A DNA stretch of 64,000 nt from Planctomycetia bacterium. GTDB taxonomy: Bacteria > Planctomycetota > Phycisphaerae > UBA1845 > UTPLA1. A model generated the notes under the pieces. The model did no database searches, was not told the origin of the DNA, and saw nothing but the letters and a program-made list of their open reading frames with translations. The DNA is taken from assembly GCA_015200345.1 (NCBI GenBank), contig CP054187.1, forward strand, positions 914,470 to 978,469, written 5' to 3'. The position numbers and the translations under genes are program-made. Positions 44,883-55,687 of this stretch are shown here, in pieces. Position 1 is the stretch's first letter; the number at the start of each line of letters is the position of its first letter.

Positions 44883-45851
44883 TCAATCCGACGGCCCGGA
44901 GGTCGGTGGGGATGATCGGGATTCACATGACGCGTCGATCTGCTCAATGGTTGCCACGCCGGCCGGAAGCGTTTCGCGAATCGGCCGCTCAAACGCGCGC
45001 GGATGGACTTTCTCGTTCGGCATGGGCTGCCAGCCCTCGACGCGAAGCGTGAAATGCGCATTCTCCCGCGGCCAAAGCACATTCACCCGATGCGGAAGCA
45101 TCGGCCCGCGGTCCCACGCCGCGCGGTAGTCATCCAGCCGCGCGCTGACGGCGATCCGCCCCAGCGCATCGCGAAAAACGACCTGCCGCACCATGAACGG
45201 TTCGACGCGTTCGACCCAGTATTCGCGATCCACGAGCCACGGCTCGCCGGCGGAGCCGTCGCCCGGACCGCGGCGCACATATTGCAATTTGTCATAATTC
45301 GGCCCCCACGTGCGGATCGGGCCGAGAAGGTTCGTGTCATCCGGCAGTCCGGGCCGCAACACCGCCGCCAGTTGATCGGGCCGCACCGGCAACTCGCCCG
45401 CGCACGGCTTCCCCGCATGCGCATGTCGCCCCCAGCGCATCCGATGCAGTTCGGGTTCGATCCAGAGCCAGTAGTCCTCGACGTTTGAACCGATGCCCAT
45501 CACCGGATCGCCCAGCGTCGGCCGCAGATCAATTCGTAAATCCCGCGGTGGGCGATACAGCAGCGTTCCTTCCAAATTGTAACTGCGGCGCACGTCACGC
45601 TCGTCGGGGAACTCCGCGTACACACTGATCGATGGCGACCACAGCGCGCCGTCCAGCTTCGACCCGTTTGCTCGAATCACACGCTCGATCTCCGCGGTCT
45701 CCCGCGCGATCGGCTCCGCAACCGACCCCGAGATGCCGGGCTCGGTCCGTGGAAAACACCCCGCCGCACCCAGCGCAATCAGCCACATGGCGGTCACGGC
45801 GATACCCCATCGCCTTCGTCGCAGAAATGGATGTCGGGCAGGCCTGTTCAA
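44883..45851 (-). CDS. Lipoprotein of unknown function (LolA/LolB-like pattern)
   Basis: About 322 residues from a TTG at 45851, or shorter from ATG 45788; the start is uncertain. The frame stays open far upstream but there it overlaps the preceding gene. The lipoprotein signal is RRRRWGIAVTAMWLIALGAAGC. The mature part has alternating beta strands such as YNLEGTLLYRPPRDLRIDLRP and VEDYWLWIEPE, which recalls lipoprotein carrier or acceptor folds (LolA/LolB, DUF4292). That similarity is by eye only. It lies between the hypothetical gene and the RDD-protein gene with very short gaps, so it is co-transcribed. Confidence 0.7.
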   Translation of the reverse strand: MNRPARHPFLRRRRWGIAVTAMWLIALGAAGCFPRTEPGISGSVAEPIARETAEIERVIRANGSKLDGALWSPSISVYAEFPDERDVRRSYNLEGTLLYRPPRDLRIDLRPTLGDPVMGIGSNVEDYWLWIEPELHRMRWGRHAHAGKPCAGELPVRPDQLAAVLRPGLPDDTNLLGPIRTWGPNYDKLQYVRRGPGDGSAGEPWLVDREYWVERVEPFMVRQVVFRDALGRIAVSARLDDYRAAWDRGPMLPHRVNVLWPRENAHFTLRVEGWQPMPNEKVHPRAFERPIRETLPAGVATIEQIDASCESRSSPPTSGPSD

Positions 45852-45865
45852 AGGATGGGCACGCG

Positions 45866-46441
45866 TCAGGGGTTTGCGGAGTCGATCGCGTTGGATTCCG
45901 TCGCCGCCCCGTCCGTCGGCGAATCGAGCATAGCATCCTCGCCGGCGAACGATTCGGACTGGCCCGCGAGGAGGAGGCTCAATTCGGCCGTCAGCTCGGA
46001 AATCTGGGCATCGTCGAGAGACGGGTTCAGCACCCGGTGGAGTGATCGGTCGCGCATCAGGCGCATCTCCCAAACCTCCTCGCCGTCCTCGCGAATCGTC
46101 CGCTCGTATTTGAGCACGCGTTTGCGCAGCAGCATCAGCGCCAGGACGAATCGGAATCGGCGGCGCAACGGGTCTTCCGTTCCGGCCAGGCGTTCGAAGA
46201 ACGCCACCAGGGCTTCGGTGTCTACAAAAGTCTTCTTCTGCGCTTCCTTCAAGGGCAGCCGCGTCTTGAAGTGACAGAGCGAGCCATCGGGCGGACCCGT
46301 CCACGCGTCGGCGCTGTAATCGCGCCGCTCGAAGCCCTGCGGACCTTCCAGCAGCGCGGAATAAAACACTTCGCCGGGCAGAATCTCCCGCCCGGTCACG
46401 AAACACCGCCCGCCCGCCCTGGCTACGTCGAACTCCGTCAT
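45866..46441 (-). CDS. Conserved hypothetical protein
   Basis: A 191-residue protein without signal or membrane helix. The N-terminal part has a pattern CFVTGREILPGEVFYSALL and DYSADAWTGPPDGSLCHFKTRLP, seen in planctomycete hypothetical proteins. The middle (about 75-125) is helical and charged with RFRFVLALMLLRKRVLKYE, and the acidic tail is low complexity. The function is unknown. Its ATG overlaps the coaD stop by 4 bases, so it is translationally coupled to coaD. Confidence 0.75.
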   Translation of the reverse strand: MTEFDVARAGGRCFVTGREILPGEVFYSALLEGPQGFERRDYSADAWTGPPDGSLCHFKTRLPLKEAQKKTFVDTEALVAFFERLAGTEDPLRRRFRFVLALMLLRKRVLKYERTIREDGEEVWEMRLMRDRSLHRVLNPSLDDAQISELTAELSLLLAGQSESFAGEDAMLDSPTDGAATESNAIDSANP

Positions 46442-46968
46442 GTGCCCTCGCTCGGCCGGCTCTTCTGATCCATCAGTTTTTCCTGCATCCGCTTCACCAC
46501 CGACGGCGGCACCAGCCGATCGAGGTGCCCCCGCTCCAGCCCGCCCATTTCGCAGATCTGGCGTATCAGCGTGCTGCTGATCAACGCCGTCTGGTCCGTC
46601 GTGAACAGGAACACCGTCTCCACGTCGCCGGCGATCATGTTGACGTTCGCCTGGCGCAGCTCGCTGCGAAGATCATCGCCATCGCGAATCCCTTTCACGA
46701 TGAAATCCGCCCCGCGCCGACGCACAAAATCCATCGTCAATCCCGGGTACGACTCGACCTCCACGTCCTTCCAATCCGCCAGCAGCTCGCGGAGCATGTC
46801 CACGCGCTCCTGCTCGTTGAACAGCGGCTCCTTTTCAGGGTTCCGACCCACCATCACAATCGTCTTCTCAAAAATCCGGCGACTGCGGCGAATGATATCA
46901 ATGTGACCATAGGTCGGCGGATCGAAGGTGCCGGCGAAGACTGCGGTTTTCCCTTTTACCTGTTTCAT
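46438..46968 (-). CDS. coaD: Phosphopantetheine adenylyltransferase
   Basis: CoaD adds AMP to 4'-phosphopantetheine in coenzyme A synthesis. The 176-residue protein has the nucleotidyltransferase HxGH motif in GTFDPPTYGHIDII near the N-terminus, RNPEKEPLFNEQERVDML, and the ISSTLIRQI motif. The ATG at 46968 gives the usual length; the frame to 47082 adds a non-conserved leader. First gene of a minus-strand cluster with a hypothetical protein, a lipoprotein and an RDD protein. Confidence 0.95.
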   Translation of the reverse strand: MKQVKGKTAVFAGTFDPPTYGHIDIIRRSRRIFEKTIVMVGRNPEKEPLFNEQERVDMLRELLADWKDVEVESYPGLTMDFVRRRGADFIVKGIRDGDDLRSELRQANVNMIAGDVETVFLFTTDQTALISSTLIRQICEMGGLERGHLDRLVPPSVVKRMQEKLMDQKSRPSEGT

Positions 46969-47120
46969 GAAAGAACCATCAGCCGGGGGCCGTGTGACAT
47001 ACGTCTCAAGGGTGTCGGAAAAATTGCACTCCGGGACATCGCGGCAATCGGTTTCTCGAATCCGCCTGTTGCCCTCTTGCACTCGCGCATCCGCATTCTA
47101 CGTTCCCCGTTCGCCATTCG

Positions 47121-48350
47121 CTACTCATATCGCAACGCTTCCACCGGATCCAGCCGAGAGGCCTTCCACGCCGGGTAGATGCCGCTGATGATCCCCACCA
47201 CGGTCGCCATGCCCAGCGCCATCAGCACGGCGCCGCTTGTCGTGATCGTCTCCATCACGCGCGTGATCTTCTCGATCGTTCGCGCCAGGCCCCAGCCCGT
47301 CAGCACGCCGGCCGCTCCGCCCAGCAGCGAAACGATGCTCGCTTCCACGAGGAACTGGTTCAGCACGTCGCCGCGTTGCGCGCCCATCGCCATCCGCACG
47401 CCGATCTCCCGAGTTCGCTCCGTGACCGCCACCAGCATGATGTTCATGATGCCGATGCCGCCGACCACGAGGCTGATCCCCGCGATCGACCACAGCACCA
47501 CGCCGGCGATGATCTGAAACTGCGCGAACTGCGTCACGAACTCGCGCTGCGCCTGCACCTGGAAATCGTCCTGCTGGCCCGCTCGAATCTTGTGACGCTG
47601 ACGCAGCACGCGCTTGATCTGATCCTTGGCGCGTTCGATGTCCTGGTCGGACGGCGACAACGCCTCCGCCAGAATCGCGTGAACCGATTTCAATCCATAA
47701 AGCTTTTCCATCGCCGCCGTGATCGGCACGATGACCTGCTGGTCCACGTCGGTGAAAGCGACGTTGCCTTTCTCCTCCATCACGCCGACCACGGTGAACG
47801 TGCGCGTCCCCAGCAGACCGGAGATCTTCACCTTTTCGTCAATCGCCGGACGCCCGCCGAACAGCTCCTTCTTCACCTTGGACCCCAGCACAACGACCGC
47901 CGCGCCGCCCTGCACGTCCGTACGCGTGAAAAACGAGCCTTCGGACACCTTGTGGTTATTGATGTCGGGGTAAATCTCGCTCGCGCCCAGGACCGACGCG
48001 GTGGTATTCTTCGAGAGAAACTTGATCGTGGAACTGCTCGTCACCTGCGGCATCACCATGCCGACGGCGCCGCACTCCTTGTCTATCGCGAGGGCGTCTT
48101 CGTACTTGATCGAATCAAACGTGCCGACCATGCGACCGGAACGCCGCTGCACCGCCGCTCCGACGAAAATCTTATTCGACCCCATCGAGGCGAAACCGCT
48201 CTCCATCCGAGCGCCCATCCCCTTGAGGATCGCCATCGCCGCGACCACCGCCGCCACCCCGATGATGACGCCGAGCGTCGCGAGGATGCTGCGCAGCGGA
48301 TGAATCCACAGGCTGCGCAAGGCCATCATCACGATGCGGAAGAAGAACAT
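47121..48350 (-). CDS. MacB-like ABC transporter permease
   Basis: A 409-residue FtsX/MacB-type permease. One transmembrane helix lies near residues 15-40 (IHPLRSILATLGVIIGVAAVV), followed by a large periplasmic domain (about 45-270) and three C-terminal helices ending in the conserved YPAWKASRLDPVEALRYE. It acts with the ATPase and adaptor upstream in a tripartite export or mechanotransmission system. The substrate is unknown: macrolides, peptides or lipoproteins are all possible. No outer-membrane TolC homologue is in the window. Confidence 0.92.
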   Translation of the reverse strand: MFFFRIVMMALRSLWIHPLRSILATLGVIIGVAAVVAAMAILKGMGARMESGFASMGSNKIFVGAAVQRRSGRMVGTFDSIKYEDALAIDKECGAVGMVMPQVTSSSTIKFLSKNTTASVLGASEIYPDINNHKVSEGSFFTRTDVQGGAAVVVLGSKVKKELFGGRPAIDEKVKISGLLGTRTFTVVGVMEEKGNVAFTDVDQQVIVPITAAMEKLYGLKSVHAILAEALSPSDQDIERAKDQIKRVLRQRHKIRAGQQDDFQVQAQREFVTQFAQFQIIAGVVLWSIAGISLVVGGIGIMNIMLVAVTERTREIGVRMAMGAQRGDVLNQFLVEASIVSLLGGAAGVLTGWGLARTIEKITRVMETITTSGAVLMALGMATVVGIISGIYPAWKASRLDPVEALRYE

Positions 48351-48356
48351 CGCCCG

Positions 48357-49121
48357 TTACACTCCAATCGGCCGCGCCGTCGGCGGCGAGCGTTCCGGCT
48401 CGCGCGGTTCCACCGAAAGCAACTCGCTTCGAAACGTCGAATCCACCGCGCGATCTTCCAGCTTCTTGCCGTCCTTCATCCGCACGACGCGCTGCGCCTG
48501 CACCGCCACCGACATCTCGTGCGTCACAAGGATGATCGTCACGCCCGAACGATTCAACTCGTGAAAGATATCCATGATCTGCCGACCGGTGCGGCTGTCG
48601 AGATTTCCCGTCGGCTCGTCGGCCAGCAGAATCTTCGGCTCGTTCACGATGGCCCGCGCGATCGCAACCCGCTGCCGCTCACCGCCCGACAACTCGGACG
48701 GCGTGTGGTGCGCGCGGCCTGCCAGCCCGACGCGCTCCAGGGCCTTCAGCGACGGCTCGCGCGTGCGCGTGCGCCGCGCGTAAAACAGCGGCACCGCGAC
48801 GTTGTCCACGGCGCTGGTGCGCTGAATGAGATTGAACGTCTGAAACACGAACCCGATCTTGCTGTTTCGCACGATCGCCAGTTGCCGGTCGGTCATGTGG
48901 CTGACCAGATCGCCATCGAGCCAGTACTCCCCCGCGGTCGGGCGATCCAGACAGCCCAGCAGGTGCATGAGCGTGCTCTTGCCGCTGCCCGAGGCCCCGG
49001 TGATGGAGATCATCTCGCCGGCGAATACGTCGAGATCGACGCCGTCCAGCGCGCGGACGATCGTCGTGCCCATTTGATAGTGCTTGGCCAGCGCGCGAAT
49101 CTGAATCAGCGGTTTGCTCAT
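48357..49121 (-). CDS. MacB/LolD-like ABC transporter ATP-binding protein
   Basis: A 254-residue ATPase. Walker A is GASGSGKST at 42-50, the signature is LSGGERQRVAIARA, Walker B is ILLADEPTGNLDS and the switch histidine is in LVTHEM. All are intact. The C-terminal 40 residues are Pro/Arg-rich and not part of the domain. It lies 9 bases after the adaptor and 6 bases before the permease on the same strand, forming a three-gene operon. Confidence 0.95.
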   Translation of the reverse strand: MSKPLIQIRALAKHYQMGTTIVRALDGVDLDVFAGEMISITGASGSGKSTLMHLLGCLDRPTAGEYWLDGDLVSHMTDRQLAIVRNSKIGFVFQTFNLIQRTSAVDNVAVPLFYARRTRTREPSLKALERVGLAGRAHHTPSELSGGERQRVAIARAIVNEPKILLADEPTGNLDSRTGRQIMDIFHELNRSGVTIILVTHEMSVAVQAQRVVRMKDGKKLEDRAVDSTFRSELLSVEPREPERSPPTARPIGV

Positions 49122-49130
49122 GCCGCGCCG

Positions 49131-50534
49131 TCACCCCTGCTGCTGGGCTTTTTCGCGCTCCGTCTTCACCGGACGCTTCACCCAGACCGGGTCGCCGGCC
49201 TTGATGCCCGAAACGATCTCCGTGAACGTGCCGTCGGTCTTGCCGATCTTCACAGGCACTTTCTTCTCGTCCCAGCGCGCACGCGAGTTGGGCCGCCACG
49301 GAATGTACACGTAGCAATCCCGCCCTTCGCTCACCAGCGCCTCGTTCTTGACCAGCACGACGTCTTCCAGCTTGTCCGTCGTGAACGACAAATCCGCTTG
49401 AAGCCCGTGGAGCTTTTCAAGGTCTTTCCCCACCAGCCGCACCCGCACGTTGAACGCCAGCGCGTTGTTGATCTTCTGGGTCTCGGGGTCGATCAGTTCG
49501 ATCACGCCCTGAAACTCCTCGGATCGATACGCTTCCACCGTCACCGACACGATCCGATTCGTCATCGTCTCGACGACTTCCTTCGCTCGCGCCTCGTATT
49601 CCTCCGGCGTCAGTTTGGTCGTCGTGCCCGGTCTCGCGTAGTCCGGTGCGATCTCGCGGATCGCTCCGATGTCCGCCTCGTCCACCTGCGCGATCACAAA
49701 CATCGCGCTCACGTCCGCCAGCACCATCAGCGGCGTGCCGCCGGTGAAACTCTGCGTGCCGCTCTGGATCGCCTCGCCTTCCTTCACCTGGATCGAATAA
49801 ACCATGCCGGCGGTCTTGGCTTTGACCACCGTCTCATCCAGCCGCAACTGCGCCTCGTCCAGCGCTTTTTGTGCGGCGCGAAGCGTCGCCTCGGCCTGCA
49901 CCACGTCCTGTTGCGCGCTTTCGAGAAGGATTCGCTCGTTGTTCTTCGCCTGCTGCAAGCGCGTCTTGGCCATCTCCAGTGCGGCCTTGGCTTTCTCAAA
50001 CGATGACTTGGTCTGCACCACTTCCACGTCGCCGGCGACGTTTTCCTTCTGATACCCCTGCATCTTCCGCCACTGGAATTCCGCCTGATCGTACGTCGCC
50101 TGCGCGTCGACTACCTGCGCCTGCGCCAACATGGTTTGAAGCGGAAGGTCCAGTTTCTGGTTTTCATAGGCGATCTTGGCCTTGTCGTGCGCCGATCGCG
50201 CCCGGTCCAAATCGGCCTGCCGCGCCTCCACGTTGCGCTTCTCGTCCACCGGATCCAACTGTATCAGCACATCGCCCGCTTTGACCATCTGGCCTTCGAC
50301 CACGGGGATGTCCTGCACGATGCCGCCGGCCTTGCTTTTGATGGTGATCAGCCGCCGCGCCTCGACGGTGCCCGTCGCCGTCACGGGAATCACGAGGCTC
50401 CCCTTGGTCGCCGGTTCCTGCTGTCCGTCCAGCGCCGAAATCGACAGCGACATGTTCGACAGGCTCACGGCGCCGACGATCATCACAATCACCGCAACCG
50501 AAATCGCTACAATTGTCCACTTCTTGGCGCTCAT
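49131..50534 (-). CDS. Periplasmic adaptor (membrane fusion protein, MacA-like)
   Basis: A 467-residue HlyD/MacA family adaptor. A single N-terminal transmembrane anchor (TIVAISVAVIVMIVGAVSL) is followed by a split lipoyl domain. A long coiled-coil hairpin, residues about 85-230, is rich in Ala, Glu and Gln, and barrel domains follow. It would bridge the MacB-like permease to an outer-membrane channel. First gene of the operon with the ATPase and permease. The tail is a short Lys/Gln stretch. Confidence 0.92.
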   Translation of the reverse strand: MSAKKWTIVAISVAVIVMIVGAVSLSNMSLSISALDGQQEPATKGSLVIPVTATGTVEARRLITIKSKAGGIVQDIPVVEGQMVKAGDVLIQLDPVDEKRNVEARQADLDRARSAHDKAKIAYENQKLDLPLQTMLAQAQVVDAQATYDQAEFQWRKMQGYQKENVAGDVEVVQTKSSFEKAKAALEMAKTRLQQAKNNERILLESAQQDVVQAEATLRAAQKALDEAQLRLDETVVKAKTAGMVYSIQVKEGEAIQSGTQSFTGGTPLMVLADVSAMFVIAQVDEADIGAIREIAPDYARPGTTTKLTPEEYEARAKEVVETMTNRIVSVTVEAYRSEEFQGVIELIDPETQKINNALAFNVRVRLVGKDLEKLHGLQADLSFTTDKLEDVVLVKNEALVSEGRDCYVYIPWRPNSRARWDEKKVPVKIGKTDGTFTEIVSGIKAGDPVWVKRPVKTEREKAQQQG

Positions 50535-50643
50535 CGTGTTAAGCCATGGGCAATAAACTGCCGCGGGCCGCGAGCGTCGGACATCCAGCCCGCAGCACGC
50601 CTGCTCGCCACCGCCTCCACCCCCAAGTCCAACGCCTTGCCTC

Positions 50644-51750
50644 TCACGCCTTGTACGGCCGGTGTTCCATCTCGAACACCTTCGCCACCGCCTCGTTCGT
50701 CACGTAACCCCGATAGACATCGACCCCCTCGGCCAATCCCGGGTCGGCGGCCGTGGCGGCCTTATACCCCATGTTAGCCAGTCGCAGCGTATACGGCAGC
50801 GTCGCGTTGGTCAGGGCCAGCGTACTGGTGCGACCGACCGCGCCAGGCATGTTCGCGACGCCGTAATGCACGACGCCGTCGACGATGTACGTCGGATCGG
50901 CGTGCGTCGTCGGGCGGATCGTCTCACAGCATCCACCCTGATCGACGCCGACATCGACGATGACCGCGCCGGGCTTCATCAGCTTCAGATAGTCCCGCGG
51001 GACCAGCACCGGGCACTTCGCGCCGGGAATCAGCACGGCGCCGATCACCAGATCGGCCTGCGCGATGTGTTCGCGAATGCGCGCCGCGTCGCTGAAAACC
51101 AGTTGCACGTTCGCGGGCATCACGTCCGACAGATAGCGCAGCCGCTCCAGGTTGACATCCATCAGCACAACATGCGCTCCCAGGCCCGCCGCGACCTTGG
51201 CTGCATTCGTCCCGACGATGCCCGCGCCCAGAATCAGCACGGTCGCGGGTTCCACCCCCGGCACGCCGCCCAGCAGAATGCCGCGGCCCATCATCGGCCG
51301 CTCGAGATACTTCGCACCCTCCTGAACGCTCATCTTCCCCGCGACTTCGCTCATCGGCGTCAGGAGCGGCAGACGACCCTGCCGATCGCGAACGGTTTCG
51401 TATGCGATGGCCACGCATTTGCTGGCGACGATCCCCTCGGTCAGCTCTCGATCCGCCGCGAAATGGAAATACGTAAAGCAAACTTGACCTTCGCGGAGCA
51501 TTTTGCATTCAACGGGCTGCGGCTCCTTCACCTTCACGATCATGTCCGCCTTCGCGAACACCTCCGACGCCGTCTTGACCAGCTTCGCACCGGCCGCCTC
51601 GTATTCGCTGTCCAGAAAACCCGAACCGGTTCCCGCATCGTGCTCGACCAGCACCGTGTGACCCGCCCGCACCAATTCCCCCGCACCCGCCGGGATGATC
51701 CCCACTCGATACTCGTCCGGCTTAATCTCTTTCACCGTTCCGACAATCAT
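50644..51750 (-). CDS. ald: Alanine dehydrogenase
   Basis: Alanine dehydrogenase interconverts L-alanine and pyruvate plus ammonium with NAD. The 368-residue protein has the N-terminal MIVGTVKEIKPDEYRVGI, the catalytic-histidine region CFTYFHFAADRELTEG, an NAD-binding ILGAGIVGTNAAKVAAGLGA motif, and the GVANMPGAVGRTST block. The ATG at 51750 is preferred because GGAG lies 8 bases upstream and the sequence begins at the family start; an in-frame extension to 51939 is not conserved. It stands alone. Confidence 0.95.
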   Translation of the reverse strand: MIVGTVKEIKPDEYRVGIIPAGAGELVRAGHTVLVEHDAGTGSGFLDSEYEAAGAKLVKTASEVFAKADMIVKVKEPQPVECKMLREGQVCFTYFHFAADRELTEGIVASKCVAIAYETVRDRQGRLPLLTPMSEVAGKMSVQEGAKYLERPMMGRGILLGGVPGVEPATVLILGAGIVGTNAAKVAAGLGAHVVLMDVNLERLRYLSDVMPANVQLVFSDAARIREHIAQADLVIGAVLIPGAKCPVLVPRDYLKLMKPGAVIVDVGVDQGGCCETIRPTTHADPTYIVDGVVHYGVANMPGAVGRTSTLALTNATLPYTLRLANMGYKAATAADPGLAEGVDVYRGYVTNEAVAKVFEMEHRPYKA

Positions 51751-52095
51751 TTGAAATGCTCCAACAGAGACGGACGCACCGTGCAAGGCAACTATGCCCG
51801 GCCTCGGCTTCTCCCAAGCCTTTCCAACGCCGTTTTGCGGCGTTTTACGGGCTGTCCATGCTAGGGCCGGCAGGCCAGCCCTGCAACGCGGCGAAATCGG
51901 CACCGGCAGGTGACAACGTCCGATATCTGCGCCACACACGTTCCGCGTTGCCGAAACTCAACACCATACCTGAAGCCGCTCTCCGCCGTGCCGATACTCA
52001 AATGGCTGTTGCGAACTGCTCCGGGGACTTTGCTCACCAACCCTGTTGCCCGAGCGCATCGCAACCTGTTGCGAATCGAGGACAAGCCTGAACCC

Positions 52096-53256
52096 ATGGC
52101 GCGAACCCATACCAGCACGGCGCCCCATGCGCCTTCCGCCGGTGAGACAGCGCTGCTGGCGATCGACGCTCTGCCGGCGGGCGTCGTCGTCTTCGACCGC
52201 ACGCTGCAAGTCGTCCATCGAAACGAGACCGCGCGGCGCCTGCTGCCGGATCTTCCAAGCGTCCCCGAACTGCTGTCCCGGATGGCGAGCCAAAGCAGCT
52301 ACGAAGAGTGGCGCACCGAACTGCGTCGCGTGGTCGATCAGCGCCGACCGCGACGGATGGACCTCACCGTCGCCGGCGAGGACGGCTCCCAATCCGTGTA
52401 CCAGATTGATTTGCTCTCGCTGCGTCCGCTCGATCGGAGCGGGGCGGGAGCGGGCGGCGTCTTATGCGTCGAAGACGTCACGTCGCGCGCGACGCTGGAG
52501 CGGCGGCTCGCGGTGTCCGAACGTCTGGCCGCCGTCGGCAAACTGGCGGCGCGGGTCGCACACGAACTGAACAATCCGCTCGACGGGGTGATGCGCTACA
52601 TCAACCTGGCGATTCGGCGCCTGGAGCAGATGGCGCCGGCTCGCGGGCAGCCGCTGGATGCTTCGTTGCGCCGCTATCTTGAAAACGCGCAAGCCGGCAC
52701 GGCGAGAATGAGCGAAATCATTCTCGGCCTGCTGGAGTTTTACCGCAGCGCCCCGCCGGCCTTCGAGCAGGCGACGGTCAACAAGATCGTCGAGGACGCC
52801 GTCACCGCCATGGAGGCTCGCGCCCACGATTCCAAGGTGACTGTTGTCTGTCATTTTCATCCGACCGATACGCCCGTCGTGCGCGGCAGCAGCATCTTTC
52901 AGGTGTTCTGCAACCTCATCAAGAACGCCATCGACGCCATGCCCGACGGCGGGACGCTCACCATCACCACGCGAATCGACGGCCGCGACGAGGCCGCCCG
53001 CTGCGTTGTCACGTTTTGCGACACCGGCTTGGGCCTGCCCGAAGACGTGCAGAAGATCTTCGAGCCGTTCTTCACGACCAAGGCGCCCGGCAAGGGCACG
53101 GGACTGGGGCTGGCTGTTTGCCGCGAGTTGATCGAGAAATGCGGTGGAACGATTGAAGCGCGGCGCGGCAATCCGCGCGGCGCGGAGATGATCGTTTCCA
53201 TCCCGGTGCATGATCCGCGCCGGGCAAGCCGGAGCCTGTCGCCCCGGTCAACGTGA
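52096..53256 (+). CDS. PAS-domain histidine kinase (NtrB-like)
   Basis: A 386-residue soluble kinase. A PAS-like sensor spans about 18-130 ([21 protein letters not shown]), then comes a HisKA domain with phospho-accepting His156 in [15 protein letters not shown]. The HATPase_c domain has N box [11 protein letters not shown] and G boxes DTGLGLPED and GTGLGLAVC. With no membrane segment it senses a cytosolic signal. The cognate regulator begins 90 bases downstream. This NtrB-type pair precedes a FliN-like gene, so a flagellar-regulatory role of the FleS/FlrB kind is possible. Confidence 0.92.
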   Translation: MARTHTSTAPHAPSAGETALLAIDALPAGVVVFDRTLQVVHRNETARRLLPDLPSVPELLSRMASQSSYEEWRTELRRVVDQRRPRRMDLTVAGEDGSQSVYQIDLLSLRPLDRSGAGAGGVLCVEDVTSRATLERRLAVSERLAAVGKLAARVAHELNNPLDGVMRYINLAIRRLEQMAPARGQPLDASLRRYLENAQAGTARMSEIILGLLEFYRSAPPAFEQATVNKIVEDAVTAMEARAHDSKVTVVCHFHPTDTPVVRGSSIFQVFCNLIKNAIDAMPDGGTLTITTRIDGRDEAARCVVTFCDTGLGLPEDVQKIFEPFFTTKAPGKGTGLGLAVCRELIEKCGGTIEARRGNPRGAEMIVSIPVHDPRRASRSLSPRST

Positions 53257-53345
53257 GTTGATCCTGATCGCTCGCGCGGTCGGTGGAAGAAATACCGCTT
53301 CGATTGCTTGCGCAATCGGCTTTTTGTAGCAGGGAGAACGACGCC

Positions 53346-54872
<1,527 letters not shown>

Positions 54873-55058
54873 GCGGCTCATCGCGCAATTCCCGCTCGGA
54901 TTCGGCACCGACAAGCGATCAGGCCATGCGTGCCGTCAAGTCGGCGCGAAGCGGGGTCGATAAATCCTGATACCGCGCGGACGCGGTGCACCCGGCGCGG
55001 TCGGCGAGTTTTGCGCCCCGGTGACCGCCGAGCGCGGAGAATGGCCGCGGCGGAATTC

Positions 55059-55622
55059 ATGCTAAGTCAAACAGAACTGGATACGGCCCTGAACGACGCC
55101 CAGGCGGCGGTGGAAACCCTCGCCAACGACGTGTCGTCGACGCTGGAGCCGGCGCTGAAGCCACAATCCACCGCGCCGACCGAGGCGGAAGCATCCGTCC
55201 CGGTTCCAGCAACGGCATCGACGGCGTCCGATCCTGGTAACGCTCCGAGCGACTCCTCGCCGAAGGCTCCCTCCAGCGATGAACCGGCTTCGATGCCTTC
55301 TCCCTCCACGACCGCTGGGACGACGCCGCGCCCCGCCCCCCCGGCGCTGGTGCTTTCGCCGAAGCTCAATCGTGTTTTGAAACTCCGCGTCCCCGTGGTC
55401 GTGCGATTGGCGCAGCGCCCGATTCGCCTGGCCGAGATTCTGAAGCTGACGCCGGGAAATATTCTGGAATTCGAACGCACCGTGGACAGCGAACTGGATC
55501 TGATGGTCAACAATCAGGTGATCGGATCGGGCAAAGCCGTTAAAGTCAACGAGCGATTCGGCCTGCGCATCCAATCGGTCGGCGATCCGCGCCAACGGTT
55601 GCGGCAGTTGACGAGCGGCTAG
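55059..55622 (+). CDS. FliN-like C-ring protein with FliM-type N-terminal peptide
   Basis: A 187-residue protein. Residues about 100-187 are a SpoA/FliN domain (LKLRVPVVVRLAQRPIRLAEILKLTPGNILEFER and the VKVNERFGLRI strand), the flagellar switch or type III secretion C-ring module. The start MLSQTELDTAL resembles the LSQxEIDALL peptide that binds CheY-P in FliM and FliY. This supports ATG 55059 over 55041. A Ser/Pro/Ala-rich linker joins the two parts. No other flagellar gene is in the window. It follows the NtrC-like regulator. Confidence 0.8.
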   Translation: MLSQTELDTALNDAQAAVETLANDVSSTLEPALKPQSTAPTEAEASVPVPATASTASDPGNAPSDSSPKAPSSDEPASMPSPSTTAGTTPRPAPPALVLSPKLNRVLKLRVPVVVRLAQRPIRLAEILKLTPGNILEFERTVDSELDLMVNNQVIGSGKAVKVNERFGLRIQSVGDPRQRLRQLTSG

Positions 55623-55687
55623 AATGCCCACACCCGGCCCCGAACGACGCTCGGCGTCGCACCACGCCGGAGCATGAGTCCCGAATC

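Noticed and set aside
45852..46406. N-terminal 185-codon extension of the lipoprotein at 44883
   Set aside because: It overlaps the coupled hypothetical gene in another frame and is Arg-rich; the lipoprotein signal begins later.
47376..50006. 876-codon plus-strand open frame antisense to the MacAB-like operon
   Set aside because: High-GC shadow of three well-supported minus-strand genes; its His/Arg-rich sequence has no domain and no ribosome-binding site.
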